From positions 124,001 through 188,000 of the forward strand of contig CAVRBT010000006.1 of NCBI GenBank assembly GCA_963719275.1: a stretch of 64,000 bases of DNA, read 5' to 3'. The DNA is from AC-32 sp963719275. GTDB lineage: Bacteria > Actinomycetota > Thermoleophilia > Gaiellales > Gaiellaceae. Made by a program: the position numbers and the translations under genes. Under the pieces are notes generated by a model. The model saw only the letters and a program-made list of their open reading frames with translations, was not told the DNA's origin and searched no databases. Positions 24,545-33,345 of the stretch are shown one piece after another. The number at the start of each line of letters is the position of its first letter. Positions within the stretch are counted from its first letter, which is position 1.

Positions 24545-25288
24545 ATGGACCTCGGGCTGAGCGGGCGCACCGCGATCGTCTGCGGCGCCTCGGAGGGGAT
24601 GGGACTCGCGATCGCAGAGTCGCTCGCCGCCGAGGGCGTGAACGTCGCGATGTTCGCCCGGCGGAGGGAGATCCTCGAGCGCGAGGCGGAGCGCCTCGGA
24701 GCGCTGGCCGTCCGCGGCGACGTCCGCAACCCCGCCGACCTCAAGCGCCTCGTCGACCGCACGCTCGAGGCCTTCGGCGGGATCGACATTCTCGTCAACA
24801 ACAGCGGCGGCCCGCCGCGCACCCCCGCGATCGGCCTCACCGACGAGCAGGTCGAGAACGCGGTCGAGCTACTCCTCCTCTCTGCGATCCGCCTGACCGA
24901 GCTCTGCCTCCCTCAGCTGGAGCGCAGCGGCCGCGGACGCGTGATCAACATCGAATCGAGCTCTGTGCGCGAGCCGATCGAGAACCTCGCGCTCTCGAAC
25001 GCCGTTCGACCAGGCGTCGTTGGGTGGGCGAAGACACTCGGCCGCGAGGTGGGGCCCAAGAAGATCACCGTCAACACGATCGCGCCCGGCCGGATCGAGA
25101 CCGCCCGGCTTGCCGAGGCCTTCCAGGGCAAGCCCCGGGCGGAGGACATCGAGAAGATCCCGCTGCGCCGCTTCGGCCAGGCGCGCGAGGTCGCCGACGT
25201 CGTGTGCTTCCTCGCTTCCGAGGCCGCGAGCTACGTCACCTGCGCGGTGATCGCCGTCGACGGCGGACTGACGCGCAGCCTGCTCTGA
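24545..25288 (+). CDS. Short-chain dehydrogenase/reductase with altered catalytic motif
   Basis: 247 residues. The glycine-rich CGASEGMGLAIAESLA and NNSGGPP motifs identify the SDR fold, and SSSVREP gives the catalytic Ser. Where YxxxK is expected the sequence reads SNAVRPGVVGWAKTL, so Tyr is replaced by Ser and Lys by Arg. Some SDR subfamilies share this SNxVR form, but standard redox chemistry is doubtful. The C-terminus has VDGGLTRSL, as in FabG-like proteins. ATG with a GGAGG site 8 nt upstream; regulated from the GTCAC promoter. Confidence 0.87.
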   Translation: MDLGLSGRTAIVCGASEGMGLAIAESLAAEGVNVAMFARRREILEREAERLGALAVRGDVRNPADLKRLVDRTLEAFGGIDILVNNSGGPPRTPAIGLTDEQVENAVELLLLSAIRLTELCLPQLERSGRGRVINIESSSVREPIENLALSNAVRPGVVGWAKTLGREVGPKKITVNTIAPGRIETARLAEAFQGKPRAEDIEKIPLRRFGQAREVADVVCFLASEAASYVTCAVIAVDGGLTRSLL

Positions 25289-25294
25289 GCCGCA

Positions 25295-25300
25295 TATCCT
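25295..25300 (+). promoter_or_regulatory. -10 element for the PDZ-Lon protease gene
   Basis: TATCCT, 7 nt before the ATG at 25308; favours that codon over the GTG one triplet upstream. Confidence 0.55.
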
Positions 25301-25307
25301 CGACGTG

Positions 25308-26309
25308 ATGCGCTGGTTCTCGCCGGGCCGGCTCGCGGCGAGCGGCCTCTTCCTCCTTGCAGCGGCTGCGTTGGTGCTCTGGCTCGCACCCGCGCGCGGC
25401 TACGACATCCGGCTCGTCGACCCGGCCCACCCCGCAGACCCGTTGGTGGGGGTGCCGGGCGAGAAGCGCACCCACCCGCTCGGCCCCGTCTACTTCGTCG
25501 ACGTGCGCGAGCGCGAGGCGCGGCTGCTCGAGCGCCTCTTCCCGTTCGCACGAGCGGACGGGTCGTCGCTCGTGAAGGCGCCGCCGATCCCGTCGGCCAT
25601 CGAGCAGCAGATCGGCGTGCAGGACATGCAGCAGTCGCAGAAGGTGGCCGCAGTCGTCGCGCTTCAGCAGCTGGGCTACAAGGTCGGCGCGCGCAGCGAC
25701 GGCGTCACGATCGTCCTGGTCGACCCGCATGCGCCCGCGGCGAAGGTCCTGCGGACCAGCGACGTGATCCTCTCCGCCGACGGCCAGAAGGTGACGTCGG
25801 TCGTCCGGCTTCGCGCCGTGCTCGCCAAGCACCGACCGGGGGACCGGGTACGCATCACTTACCGCCGTGACGGCAAGGTGAGGTCTGCGACGATCAAGAC
25901 GATCGCCGACCCGCAGGACCAGAGCCGCGCCTTGGTCGGCGTCTCCGCCCGCGACGCGCTCCACGTGACCCTGCCAGTGAAGATCAAGATCGACGCGGGC
26001 GGCGTCGGCGGTCCCTCCGCGGGCCTCGCGTTCGCGCTCGACATTCTCCAGGAGCTCGGGCGGGACGTCACGCACGGGCACAAGGTCGCGGCCACCGGTG
26101 AGCTCGGACTCGACGGTACGGTCGGCCCGATCGGTGGCGTGAAGCAAAAGACGCTCGGTGTCCGTAAAGCGGGTGTGGACGTCTTCCTGGTGCCGGCGGG
26201 GGAGAACGCGCGGGAGGCTCGGCGCTATGCGGACGGGCTGCGGATCATCCCTGTGAAGAACTTTCCACAAGCGTTGCGGGCGCTGGCAACGTTAAGCCGA
26301 GAACGGTAG
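25308..26309 (+). CDS. Membrane-anchored PDZ domain / Lon-type (S16) protease
   Basis: 333 residues in the order of YlbL-like proteins. An N-terminal membrane anchor (ASGLFLLAAAALVLWLAP) comes first, a PDZ domain near 120-195 (VLVDPHAPAAKVLRTSDVILSADG) follows, and a C-terminal Lon peptidase domain comes last. The catalytic Ser is in GGPSAGLAFALD and the Lys in GGVKQKTLG. There is no AAA ATPase domain. Probably cleaves envelope substrates on the outside of the membrane. Confidence 0.92.
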   Translation: MRWFSPGRLAASGLFLLAAAALVLWLAPARGYDIRLVDPAHPADPLVGVPGEKRTHPLGPVYFVDVREREARLLERLFPFARADGSSLVKAPPIPSAIEQQIGVQDMQQSQKVAAVVALQQLGYKVGARSDGVTIVLVDPHAPAAKVLRTSDVILSADGQKVTSVVRLRAVLAKHRPGDRVRITYRRDGKVRSATIKTIADPQDQSRALVGVSARDALHVTLPVKIKIDAGGVGGPSAGLAFALDILQELGRDVTHGHKVAATGELGLDGTVGPIGGVKQKTLGVRKAGVDVFLVPAGENAREARRYADGLRIIPVKNFPQALRALATLSRER

Positions 26310-26374
26310 GAACCCATAGTTTCCGGCATCTTTGAAAGCGCCGGAAATTGCACTGTTTTCTCCACAGACAAGTC

Positions 26375-26402
26375 TTGATTCGCCCCGGCTGAGCCCTATC
26401 AT
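26375..26402 (+). promoter_or_regulatory. Sigma-A type promoter for the 61-aa gene
   Basis: TTGATT and TATCAT separated by 16 nt, in an AT-richer patch; about 45 nt of leader follow. Confidence 0.6.
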
Positions 26403-26446
26403 CCCGCACTAATTCGGGCAGGCGAGCGAGGGGAGCAAAACGGGGC

Positions 26447-26632
26447 GTGAGCAAGTCGAGTCAACCAACCTGCGGCGATTGCTACTTCCACCGGGCCGGT
26501 CTCTGCGCCCTCACGCTCGACGCTCCGTGCCCGACCTTCAGGGCCCATAGCCGCGGTGCGCTCGTGCCGCCGCGGCAGCCGCGGCTCGTGCCGCGGCCCG
26601 TGGCCACGGTCGCCGGCCGCTCGGCCGCTTAG
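26447..26632 (+). CDS. Small Cys-rich protein, 61 aa
   Basis: Begins MSKSSQPTCGDCYFHRAGLC and continues ALTLDAPCPTFR: four Cys in a CxxCx7Cx8C layout that could hold a metal or Fe-S cluster. The rest is Pro/Arg-rich. GTG start with a promoter 45 nt upstream. I recognise no named family. It ends one base before the convergent aminotransferase stop. Confidence 0.65.
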   Translation: MSKSSQPTCGDCYFHRAGLCALTLDAPCPTFRAHSRGALVPPRQPRLVPRPVATVAGRSAA

Positions 26633-27718
26633 CTAGACCGTCGCCGGCGCCGCAGCGACCAGCCGCGCCAGCCGGCGGACGCCCTCGTCGATCTCCTCGG
26701 GCGAGACGAAGCTGAAGGCGAGGCGGGCCGACGCGGGCGGACCGCCGAAGTCGGCACCGGCGACGAAGGAGACGCCTCCGTCGTTCGCGCGCGAGAGCAG
26801 CTCCGACGCGTCGACGCCGTCGGGCAACTCGAGCCAGAGGAAGTAGCCGCCCTCGGGACGATTCCAGCGCGCGCGGCCGGCGAGCTCGCGGTCGAGCGCC
26901 TCGAGCATCGCGTCGCGCCGGGCGCGCAGCAGGCAGCGGACGCGCTCGAGGTTCGGGTCGAAGAGACCCCGGCGCAGGAACTCGTACACCGTCGCCTGGG
27001 CGAGCAGCGCCGGTGTGATGTAGGTGGAGGCGACGAGATCCTCCAGCTCCGACGCGAGCGCCTCGGGGACGATCGTGTAGCCGACGCGGAGACCGGGCGC
27101 GATCGTCTTCGAGAACGACGACGAGTACATGACGTCGACCCCGCCCTCGAGCTCGAATACCGACGGCAGTGGGTTGCCCTCGAAGCGAACGAGCCCGTAC
27201 GGGTCGTCCTCCAGCACCGCCAACCGGCGCGAGCGCACGAGCTCCGCGAGGCGACGGCGGCGGTCCTCGCTCAGGGTCGAGCCGGTCGGGTTCTGGAACG
27301 TCGGGATCGTGTACAGGAACGCGGCCGGCGGCCCCTCGAGCGCCTGCTCAACTGCGTCGACGTCGAGCCCCTCGGCGTCGACCGCGATCTCGCCGAGCTC
27401 GACGCCCGCTGCGGCCAGAATCTTGCGCGGGCGGTCGTAGGTCGGCCGCTCGACCAGCACGCGGCGTCCCTCGCGGCCGAGCGACTCCAGCACGAAGTGG
27501 AACGCCTGCAGCGAGCCGTTCGTGACCAGGACGCGGCCCGGCTCGACGCCGTGCCGCTCCGCCAGCCACTCCCGCAGCGGCGCGTACCCGAGGGTACTGC
27601 CGTAGGAGAGCGCCACCGAGCCGTCGCGCTCGAGCGCCGACTTCGCACAGTCCGCCAAGTCGGACACCGGGAGGCACTCCGGAGCCGGAATCCCGCGCGC
27701 AAACGAGATGGTCGCCAC
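26633..27718 (-). CDS. PLP-dependent aminotransferase, class I/II (2-aminoadipate/MocR-like fold)
   Basis: 361 residues. It shows YGSTLGYAPLREWLAERHG, VTNGSLQAFHFVLE, the TIPTFQNPTG motif, LEDDPYG and the PLP lysine in SSSFSKTIAPGLRVGY. This pattern matches the LysN/ARO8/MocR-catalytic subgroup. There is no GntR DNA-binding domain. Amino donor unknown; 2-aminoadipate, aromatic and branched-chain activities occur in relatives. GTG start with TAGACT 6 nt upstream. Confidence 0.87.
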   Translation of the reverse strand: MATISFARGIPAPECLPVSDLADCAKSALERDGSVALSYGSTLGYAPLREWLAERHGVEPGRVLVTNGSLQAFHFVLESLGREGRRVLVERPTYDRPRKILAAAGVELGEIAVDAEGLDVDAVEQALEGPPAAFLYTIPTFQNPTGSTLSEDRRRRLAELVRSRRLAVLEDDPYGLVRFEGNPLPSVFELEGGVDVMYSSSFSKTIAPGLRVGYTIVPEALASELEDLVASTYITPALLAQATVYEFLRRGLFDPNLERVRCLLRARRDAMLEALDRELAGRARWNRPEGGYFLWLELPDGVDASELLSRANDGGVSFVAGADFGGPPASARLAFSFVSPEEIDEGVRRLARLVAAAPATV

Positions 27719-27724
27719 GCCGCC

Positions 27725-27730
27725 AGTCTA
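27725..27730 (-). promoter_or_regulatory. -10 element for the aminotransferase gene
   Basis: TAGACT, 6 nt before the GTG at 27718. Confidence 0.55.
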
Positions 27731-27744
27731 GGCCGAGAAGTCGC

Positions 27745-27782
27745 GGAGGCGCTGGCCGGGGTCATCGCCGGCCAGCGCCTCC
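27745..27782 (-). terminator. Strong hairpin at the end of the unknown secreted-like gene
   Basis: A perfect 15-bp stem (27745-27759 with 27768-27782) and 8-nt loop. The stop codon of the gene upstream lies in the loop. No T-run follows, but its stability makes it the likely end of that transcript. Confidence 0.7.
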
Positions 27783-28192
27783 CCGGGTCACCTCGTTACC
27801 TCGGTAGTCCTTGATGCTGCCGGAGTCGACGATGTTCGGATACGGGTACGCCGCGTCGCGCCAGTGATCGCCGCACGCGTTGTAGTAATCGAACTCGCAC
27901 GACGTGTCGGTCACGGTCGACGACTCGCCATGCGCCGCGAAAAACGCCGGGATGAAATCGTCCCACGAGCCGGAGGCCGGCATCGTCGCGTCCGCGTTGA
28001 AGTCGAAGTCACCCGTAATCTTCCGCGTCCAGACACCGTTGAACGTGCCGTGGTCGGCCGAGTCGAACGTGTTCGCGCAGTCGCCCGGATGATGCGCATC
28101 CGGAACCGTGGTGAACGTCCCGTTCGCGGGCACCGCGTGACGAAGTAGCCAGATCCGTCCTCGGCGCACGCTCCAACGAGCACGTCCTTCAT
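27762..28192 (-). pseudogene. Unknown protein, apparent frameshift near its N-terminus
   Basis: The ATG at 28192 has a strong AGGGGGAAC ribosome site and encodes MKDVLVGACAEDGSGYFVTR. The rest, AVPANGTFTTVPDAHHPGDC onward to NEVTRGGAGRR, is in the next frame; one missing base near 28132 would join them into about 143 residues. The main part is rich in Asp, Gly, Thr and aromatic residues, with four Cys (GDCANTF, TSCEFDYYNACGDHW), suggesting an exported, disulfide-bonded beta protein, though no signal peptide is visible. I do not recognise the family. Confidence 0.5.
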
Positions 28193-28276
28193 GGATTGTT
28201 CCCCCTTTTTTCCCTCGAGGCCGGACAACCCGGCCGCGCCGGCGGCAGGGCACCAAAGAAGATCGCTAAACGATGC

Positions 28277-29155
28277 TTATGCGGGAGCGCCGGCGATCTC
28301 GGCGGCCAGGTCGGCGACCTCTGTCGGCGTCGTGCCGACGCGTACCCCCCGCGCCTCGAGCGCGTCCTTCTTCGCCTGCGCGGTGCCGGAGGAGCCGGAG
28401 ATGATCGCACCCGCGTGGCCCATCGTCTTCCCCGGCGGGGCGGTGAAGCCGGCGATGTAGGCGACGACCGGCTTCGTCACCTCGGCCTCGATGAACGCGG
28501 CGGCCTTCTCCTCCTCGTCGCCGCCGATCTCACCGACCAGCACGATCGCCTCGGTGTCGTCGTCCGCCTGGAAGCCCTGGAGGATGTCGATGAAGGTCGA
28601 GCCGACGACGGGGTCGCCTCCGATGCCGACGATGGTCGAGTTGCCGAGTCCGCGCTGCGTCAGCTCGTGGCCGATCTGGTAGGTCAGCGTGCCCGACCGC
28701 GAGACGACCCCGATCGGCCCCTCGCGGAAGATCTCGCCCGGGATGATCCCGACGTTCGCCTTGCCCGGCGAGAGCGCACCGGGGCAGTTCGGGCCAAGCA
28801 TCGTGATCCCCTTGGGCCGGATGTAGTTGTAGACGCGCAGCATCTCGTGCGCGGGCAGCCCTTCGGCAATGCAGATCACCGTGCCGATCCCGGAGTCGAC
28901 GGCCTCGTAGATGGCATCCGCGGCGAAGCGAGCCGGGACGAAGACCATCGTGGTGTTGGCTCCGGTCTCGGCCACCGCCTCCGCGACGGTGTCGAAGATC
29001 GGGATGCCCTCGAGCTCGGTGCCACCCTTGCCCGGAGTCACGCCCGCGACCACCTTCGTGCCGTACGCCCGGTTCCGGAGGGTGTGGAACGAGCCTTCCC
29101 GCCCGGTCGCCCCCTGCACGACGAGCCTCGTGTCCTTGTCGACGACGATCGCCAC
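28277..29155 (-). CDS. sucD: Succinyl-CoA ligase (ADP-forming) subunit alpha
   Basis: 292 residues. VVQGATGREGSFHT is the CoA-binding motif, GPNCPGALSPGK is family-typical, and GHAGAIISGSSGTA holds the phosphorylated His. It works with SucC to make ATP from succinyl-CoA. GTG start overlapping the stop of the methyltransferase gene that separates it from sucC. Confidence 0.95.
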   Translation of the reverse strand: MAIVVDKDTRLVVQGATGREGSFHTLRNRAYGTKVVAGVTPGKGGTELEGIPIFDTVAEAVAETGANTTMVFVPARFAADAIYEAVDSGIGTVICIAEGLPAHEMLRVYNYIRPKGITMLGPNCPGALSPGKANVGIIPGEIFREGPIGVVSRSGTLTYQIGHELTQRGLGNSTIVGIGGDPVVGSTFIDILQGFQADDDTEAIVLVGEIGGDEEEKAAAFIEAEVTKPVVAYIAGFTAPPGKTMGHAGAIISGSSGTAQAKKDALEARGVRVGTTPTEVADLAAEIAGAPA

Positions 29156-29793
29156 TAGCGCGGCTTCCTCGCTTTGAAGATGCCGCGGTCGAGCCGCAGC
29201 TTCCCGTCCTCAATCCGGTCCGCAAGCAGCTCGCGGACGCGGGCGGCCTCGTCGCCGGTGCACCCAGCCCGCTCCAACCAGGGACCGAGCTGGACCCACT
29301 TCTCCTCGCGCTCGAACTGCTCGAGGTCGAGTCCGGCGTCGGCGAAGAGCCCACGCCACTCGTCCTCCGAGTAGTTGCGCACATGCGTCGGGTCGCGGAG
29401 GCGGTCCGCCTCCTCGCCGGTCTCGTCGACGAAGAGGTTGTCTGCGACCAAGACAAGGCCCCCGCTCACGCGCGCGATCTCCTGCAACGCCACCGCCACG
29501 TCCTCGAAATGGTGCGCGGCGACCCGGCAGGTGACAACGTCGAAGCTGCCGTCCGCAAAAGGCAGATGCTCGGCTTGGCACAACACGTCGGCCTTCATGC
29601 CCGGGGCGGGGTCGCACGTGACGACCGTGCAGCCGGCCTCGCGCAGACGCCTCGCCACATGGCCGCCGCCGGTCGCGACGTCGAGCACCGTCTGGCCGGC
29701 CGCCCATTCCGCGAAGAGCTCGAGATCGCGGCCGCTGCGGTGCGCCTCGCTCTCGCGATAGCCCTCGGCCCGCTCGCTCCAGACGTCGGTCAC
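29155..29793 (-). CDS. Class I SAM-dependent methyltransferase inside the suc operon
   Basis: 212 residues of the UbiE/Methyltransf_11 type. Motif I is VLDVATGGGHVARRL, motif II is around VVTCDPAPGM, and FADGSFDVVTCRVAAHHFED and VLVADNLF follow. The start overlaps the sucC stop (GTGA) and the stop touches the sucD start, so all three are co-translated. The substrate is unknown. Its place between two subunits of one enzyme is unusual. Confidence 0.88.
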   Translation of the reverse strand: MTDVWSERAEGYRESEAHRSGRDLELFAEWAAGQTVLDVATGGGHVARRLREAGCTVVTCDPAPGMKADVLCQAEHLPFADGSFDVVTCRVAAHHFEDVAVALQEIARVSGGLVLVADNLFVDETGEEADRLRDPTHVRNYSEDEWRGLFADAGLDLEQFEREEKWVQLGPWLERAGCTGDEAARVRELLADRIEDGKLRLDRGIFKARKPR

Positions 29794-30932
29794 GCGGCGA
29801 GCTCCACTGCGCGGCGCGCGGCGTCGAGCATCGTCGCCTCGGTGTGCAGGTTCGGCGGGGCGGCCTCGGCGAGGATCGTGCGCCCTTCCTCGGCGTTCGT
29901 GCCGTCGAAGCGGACGACGATCGGATGCGAGATCTCGATCTGCGAGAGCGCCTGCAGGATCCCCTGCGCCACGACGTCGCAGCGGGTGATCCCGGCGAAG
30001 ATGTTGAAGAGGATCGACTTTACGTGCGGGTCGGCCGTAATCACCTCGAGTGCGTCGACCACCCCCTGCGCGTCGCCGCCGCCGCCGAGGTCGCAGAAGT
30101 TCGCGGGTCGCCCGCCGACGAGCGCGATCACGTCGAGCGTCGACATCACAAGCCCGGCGCCGTTGCCGAGGATCCCGACGTCGCCGTCGAGCTTCACATA
30201 CGTGACGCCCTTTTCGCGTGCGGCGCGCTCCTCCGGGGGATACGCCTCGAGGTCGCGCATCTCGGCCACGTCGGTGTGCTTGAACAGCGCGTTGTCGTCG
30301 ACCGTGAACTTCGAGTCGAGCGCGCGCACCTCCCCCTCCGGCGTGACGATCAGCGGGTTGATCTCGCAGAGCATCGCGTCGCTCTCGACGAAGCAGCGGT
30401 AGACCTTCCCGATGATGTCGAGCAGCTGCTTCTGCTCGCTCGGGTCGTCGATCCCGGCGCCGTAGACGAGGCGGCGCGCCTGGTAGGGCTGGTAGCCCTC
30501 GAGCGGGTCGACGTGAAGCCGCGCGAGTGCGTCCGGGTTCTTCTCGGCGACCTCCTCGATCTCGACACCGCCCTCGGTGGTGAGCATGAAAAGCGCCTGC
30601 TTCGCCCCCCGGTCGAAGGTCACCGAGAGGTAGTACTCCTTCGCGATCTCGGAGGCCCGCTCGATCCAGAGCTTCCGCACGACGTGGCCGCGGATGTCGA
30701 GGCCGAGGATCTTCTCCGCCTTCCCCTCGGCGTCCGTGGGGTCGTCCGCGAGCTTGATTCCTCCGGCCTTGCCGCGGCCGCCGGTGAGCACCTGCGCCTT
30801 CACCACGACCTGACCGCCGAGCTCCTCGGCTGCGGCGCGCGCCTCGGCCGGCGTGGTCGCCAGTCGGCCCTCGGACGCGGGGATCCCGAAGCGCCGGAAG
30901 AGCTCCTTGCCCTGGTACTCGTACAGGTCCAC
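29790..30932 (-). CDS. sucC: Succinyl-CoA ligase (ADP-forming) subunit beta
   Basis: 380 residues. MDLYEYQGKELFRRFGIPASEG opens an ATP-grasp domain with VVKAQVLTGGRGKAGGIKLA. The C-terminal part has FCDLGGGGDA and GGITRCD-like (FAGITRCDVVAQGI), the ligase/CoA half. Pairs with SucD to convert succinyl-CoA to succinate with ATP formation. GTG start. Confidence 0.95.
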   Translation of the reverse strand: MDLYEYQGKELFRRFGIPASEGRLATTPAEARAAAEELGGQVVVKAQVLTGGRGKAGGIKLADDPTDAEGKAEKILGLDIRGHVVRKLWIERASEIAKEYYLSVTFDRGAKQALFMLTTEGGVEIEEVAEKNPDALARLHVDPLEGYQPYQARRLVYGAGIDDPSEQKQLLDIIGKVYRCFVESDAMLCEINPLIVTPEGEVRALDSKFTVDDNALFKHTDVAEMRDLEAYPPEERAAREKGVTYVKLDGDVGILGNGAGLVMSTLDVIALVGGRPANFCDLGGGGDAQGVVDALEVITADPHVKSILFNIFAGITRCDVVAQGILQALSQIEISHPIVVRFDGTNAEEGRTILAEAAPPNLHTEATMLDAARRAVELAA

Positions 30933-30941
30933 CGGCGCAGG

Positions 30942-30947
30942 ACTCTA
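30942..30947 (-). promoter_or_regulatory. -10 element for sucC
   Basis: TAGAGT, 9 nt before the GTG of sucC. Confidence 0.5.
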
Positions 30948-31010
30948 GCTATGCGATTCATCGTGGAGGGGCCGGTGACTGCGGCCGAGGCGCCGCGCGC
31001 GCCCGCGCTC

Positions 31011-32780
31011 TCAGTCGTTGGGCTCGACCACGACGCAGACGACCTGGCCGTTCGAGACCGCCTGTCCCGGCGCGACCGAGAGCTCGGTGACGACGCCCGC
31101 GCGGTGGGCGGTGATCTCGTTCTCCATCTTCATCGCCTCGACGATGCAGATCACGTCGCCCGGCTGCACCTCGTCGCCCTCGGAGACCTTCACCGCGAGC
31201 ACCGTCCCCTGCATCGGCGTCACAACTGCGTCCTTGGTACCAGCGTGAGCGCCGCCGTGACCTCGGTCTCGCCTCCGGCGTGCGAGCGCGGCGTACGGCG
31301 GCTCGGGCTCCAGTGTCTCCACCTCGAAGCGGCGGCCGTCGAGCTCGAGCGTTAGCCGGCGAGCCCGGCTCGGCCTGCCGTCCGACTGCACGGATATTGT
31401 TGTTTGCAGATGAGACAACCGCTCCGCACACTCCGCAAGCTCTTGCGACTCGACGACGCCGTGACAGGTCGCTCCCTCGACGAAGCACTGGTGTTCGAGC
31501 AGAGCCCGGTGGAAGCCGAGCAACGTCGTGATCCCGCCGATCTCGTACTCCTCGAGCGCGCGCAGCATGCGTCGGCGCGCATGCTCGCGGTCGACGCCGT
31601 GGACGATCAGCTTCGCGACGAGCGGGTCGTACAGGCCGACGACCTCGGAGCCTGCAGCTACGCCGGAGTCGACGCGCACGCCCGGCCCCGACGGCTCGCG
31701 GTAGCCCGTGATCCGCCCGGGCGTCGGCAGGAAGCCGTTGGATGGGTCCTCTGCGTTGATCCGGCACTCAATCGCGTGTCCGGTCAGCCGGACGTCCTCC
31801 TGGCGCAGCGATAGCGGCTCTCCCGCCGCGATGAGAACCTGCTCGCGGACGAGATCGAGCCCCGTCGCCATCTCCGTGACGGTGTGCTCGACCTGGATAC
31901 GGGTGTTCATCTCCAGGAAGAAGTACTCGCCGTCGCGTGAGAGCAGCCCCTCGATCGTCCCGGCGCTGCGGTAGCCGACGGCGCGCGCGGCCTCCACAGC
32001 GATCTCGCCGATCCGCTTGCGGAGCTCCGCGTCGACGGCAGGGGACGGCGTCTCCTCGACGAGCTTCTGGTGGCGGCGCTGGATCGTGCAGTCGCGCTCG
32101 CCAAGGTGAATCACGTTGCCCTGGCCGTCGGAAAGCACCTGCACCTCCACGTGCCGTGGGTCCTCGAGGTAGCGCTCGACGTAGACGGACGCATCGGCGA
32201 AGTACGCCCGGCCCTCGCGTTGCGCGGACTCGAGCGCACCCTCGGCCTCCTCGGGCCCGCGCACGACCTTGAGGCCCTTGCCGCCACCGCCGGCCGCGGC
32301 CTTGATCGCGAGCGGCCACCCGAGCTCGTCGCCGAGTTGCAACACCTCGTCGGCAGAGGCCACCGGCGCCGTCGTGCCCGGCACGACCGGAACTCCCGCC
32401 GCGGCCATGCGCTCCCGGGCGGCCGTCTTCGAGCCCATGATCTCGATCGCCGAGCCGGGCGGGCCGATCCAGACGAGCCCCGCCCGCGAGACGGCCCGCG
32501 CGAACCCTGCGTTCTCTGCGAGGAACCCGTAGCCGGGGTGCACCGCCTCGGCGCCCGCGCGCCGCGCGACCTCGAGCAGCCGCTCCTGGGCGAGGTAGCT
32601 CTCCGCGGGCGGCCCCGGCCCCACGAGATACGCCTCGTCGGCCATGTGCACGTGGAGCGAGTCGCGGTCCGCCTCGGAGTAGACCGCGACTGCGCCGATG
32701 CCAAGCTCTCGCAGCGTCCGGAAGACCCTGATGGCGATCTCGCCGCGGTTCGCCACGAGCACTTTCGAGAACGGAGGCAC
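31011..32780 (-). CDS. Acetyl/propionyl-CoA carboxylase alpha subunit (biotin carboxylase plus BCCP)
   Basis: 589 residues. Biotin carboxylase comes first: LVANRGEIAIRVFRTLRELG, HPGYGFLAEN, AAAGGGGKGLKVV, ERDCTIQRRHQKLVEE and FLEMNTRIQVEHTVTE. A linker follows, then a C-terminal biotinyl domain with EAMKMEN, the biotinylated Lys. It carboxylates biotin and hands CO2 to a carboxyltransferase, likely the one at 36784-38349. GTG start; divergent from pgsA. Confidence 0.94.
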   Translation of the reverse strand: MPPFSKVLVANRGEIAIRVFRTLRELGIGAVAVYSEADRDSLHVHMADEAYLVGPGPPAESYLAQERLLEVARRAGAEAVHPGYGFLAENAGFARAVSRAGLVWIGPPGSAIEIMGSKTAARERMAAAGVPVVPGTTAPVASADEVLQLGDELGWPLAIKAAAGGGGKGLKVVRGPEEAEGALESAQREGRAYFADASVYVERYLEDPRHVEVQVLSDGQGNVIHLGERDCTIQRRHQKLVEETPSPAVDAELRKRIGEIAVEAARAVGYRSAGTIEGLLSRDGEYFFLEMNTRIQVEHTVTEMATGLDLVREQVLIAAGEPLSLRQEDVRLTGHAIECRINAEDPSNGFLPTPGRITGYREPSGPGVRVDSGVAAGSEVVGLYDPLVAKLIVHGVDREHARRRMLRALEEYEIGGITTLLGFHRALLEHQCFVEGATCHGVVESQELAECAERLSHLQTTISVQSDGRPSRARRLTLELDGRRFEVETLEPEPPYAALARRRRDRGHGGAHAGTKDAVVTPMQGTVLAVKVSEGDEVQPGDVICIVEAMKMENEITAHRAGVVTELSVAPGQAVSNGQVVCVVVEPND

Positions 32781-32786
32781 GGCCCG

Positions 32787-32792
32787 TATTCT
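32787..32792 (+). promoter_or_regulatory. -10 element for pgsA-like gene
   Basis: TATTCT, 7 nt before the ATG at 32800. Confidence 0.6.
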
Positions 32793-32799
32793 CCACCCG

Positions 32800-33345
32800 A
32801 TGAGCCTCGCGGATCAGTTGACGCTCATTCGCATCGCCGCCGTGCCCGTGGTGGTCGGACTGTTCCTCTGGGACTTCGACGGGCACTACTGGTGGGCGAC
32901 GGCCGTCTTCATCGCGGCGATGACGACGGACTGGTTCGACGGCCGGGTTGCGCGCTGGCGCGGGCACACCTCGCCGCTCGGCTCGCTGCTCGACCCGGTC
33001 GCGGACAAGGTGCTCGTCCTGACGACGCTGATCATGCTCGTCGACGCCGGCGTCTGCCCCGGCTGGATGGTCGCCGCGATCGTCGCACGCGAGCTTCTCG
33101 TGTCGGGCCTCCGGCTCGCGGCGATCGAGCGTGGGGTCGTGATGGCGGCGCGCGACCTCGGCAAGCTGAAGACGTGGTCGCAGGCGACCGCCGCCGCGGT
33201 CGGCGGCTTCGCAGCGGCCGGGGCCTGGGACGACAGCCTCGCGTGGTGGGCGCTGCTCGTCGCGGTCGTCCTGACGTGGCTCTCGGGGCTCGACTACGCG
33301 CGCATCGCGCCCGGCCTGCTGCGCGGCAGGCCTGTCTCGCCCTGA
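32800..33345 (+). CDS. pgsA: CDP-alcohol phosphatidyltransferase (phosphatidylglycerophosphate synthase-like)
   Basis: 181 residues. The family signature DG-x2-AR-x8-G-x3-D-x3-D is present as DGRVARWRGHTSPLGSLLDP followed by VADK. Multiple membrane helices follow (VLVLTTLIMLVDAG, WWALLVAVVLTWLSG). It likely makes phosphatidylglycerophosphate from CDP-diacylglycerol and glycerol 3-phosphate, the precursor lipid used by the MprF-like enzyme. Other head-group alcohols are possible. Start set by the -10 element. Confidence 0.88.
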   Translation: MSLADQLTLIRIAAVPVVVGLFLWDFDGHYWWATAVFIAAMTTDWFDGRVARWRGHTSPLGSLLDPVADKVLVLTTLIMLVDAGVCPGWMVAAIVARELLVSGLRLAAIERGVVMAARDLGKLKTWSQATAAAVGGFAAAGAWDDSLAWWALLVAVVLTWLSGLDYARIAPGLLRGRPVSP

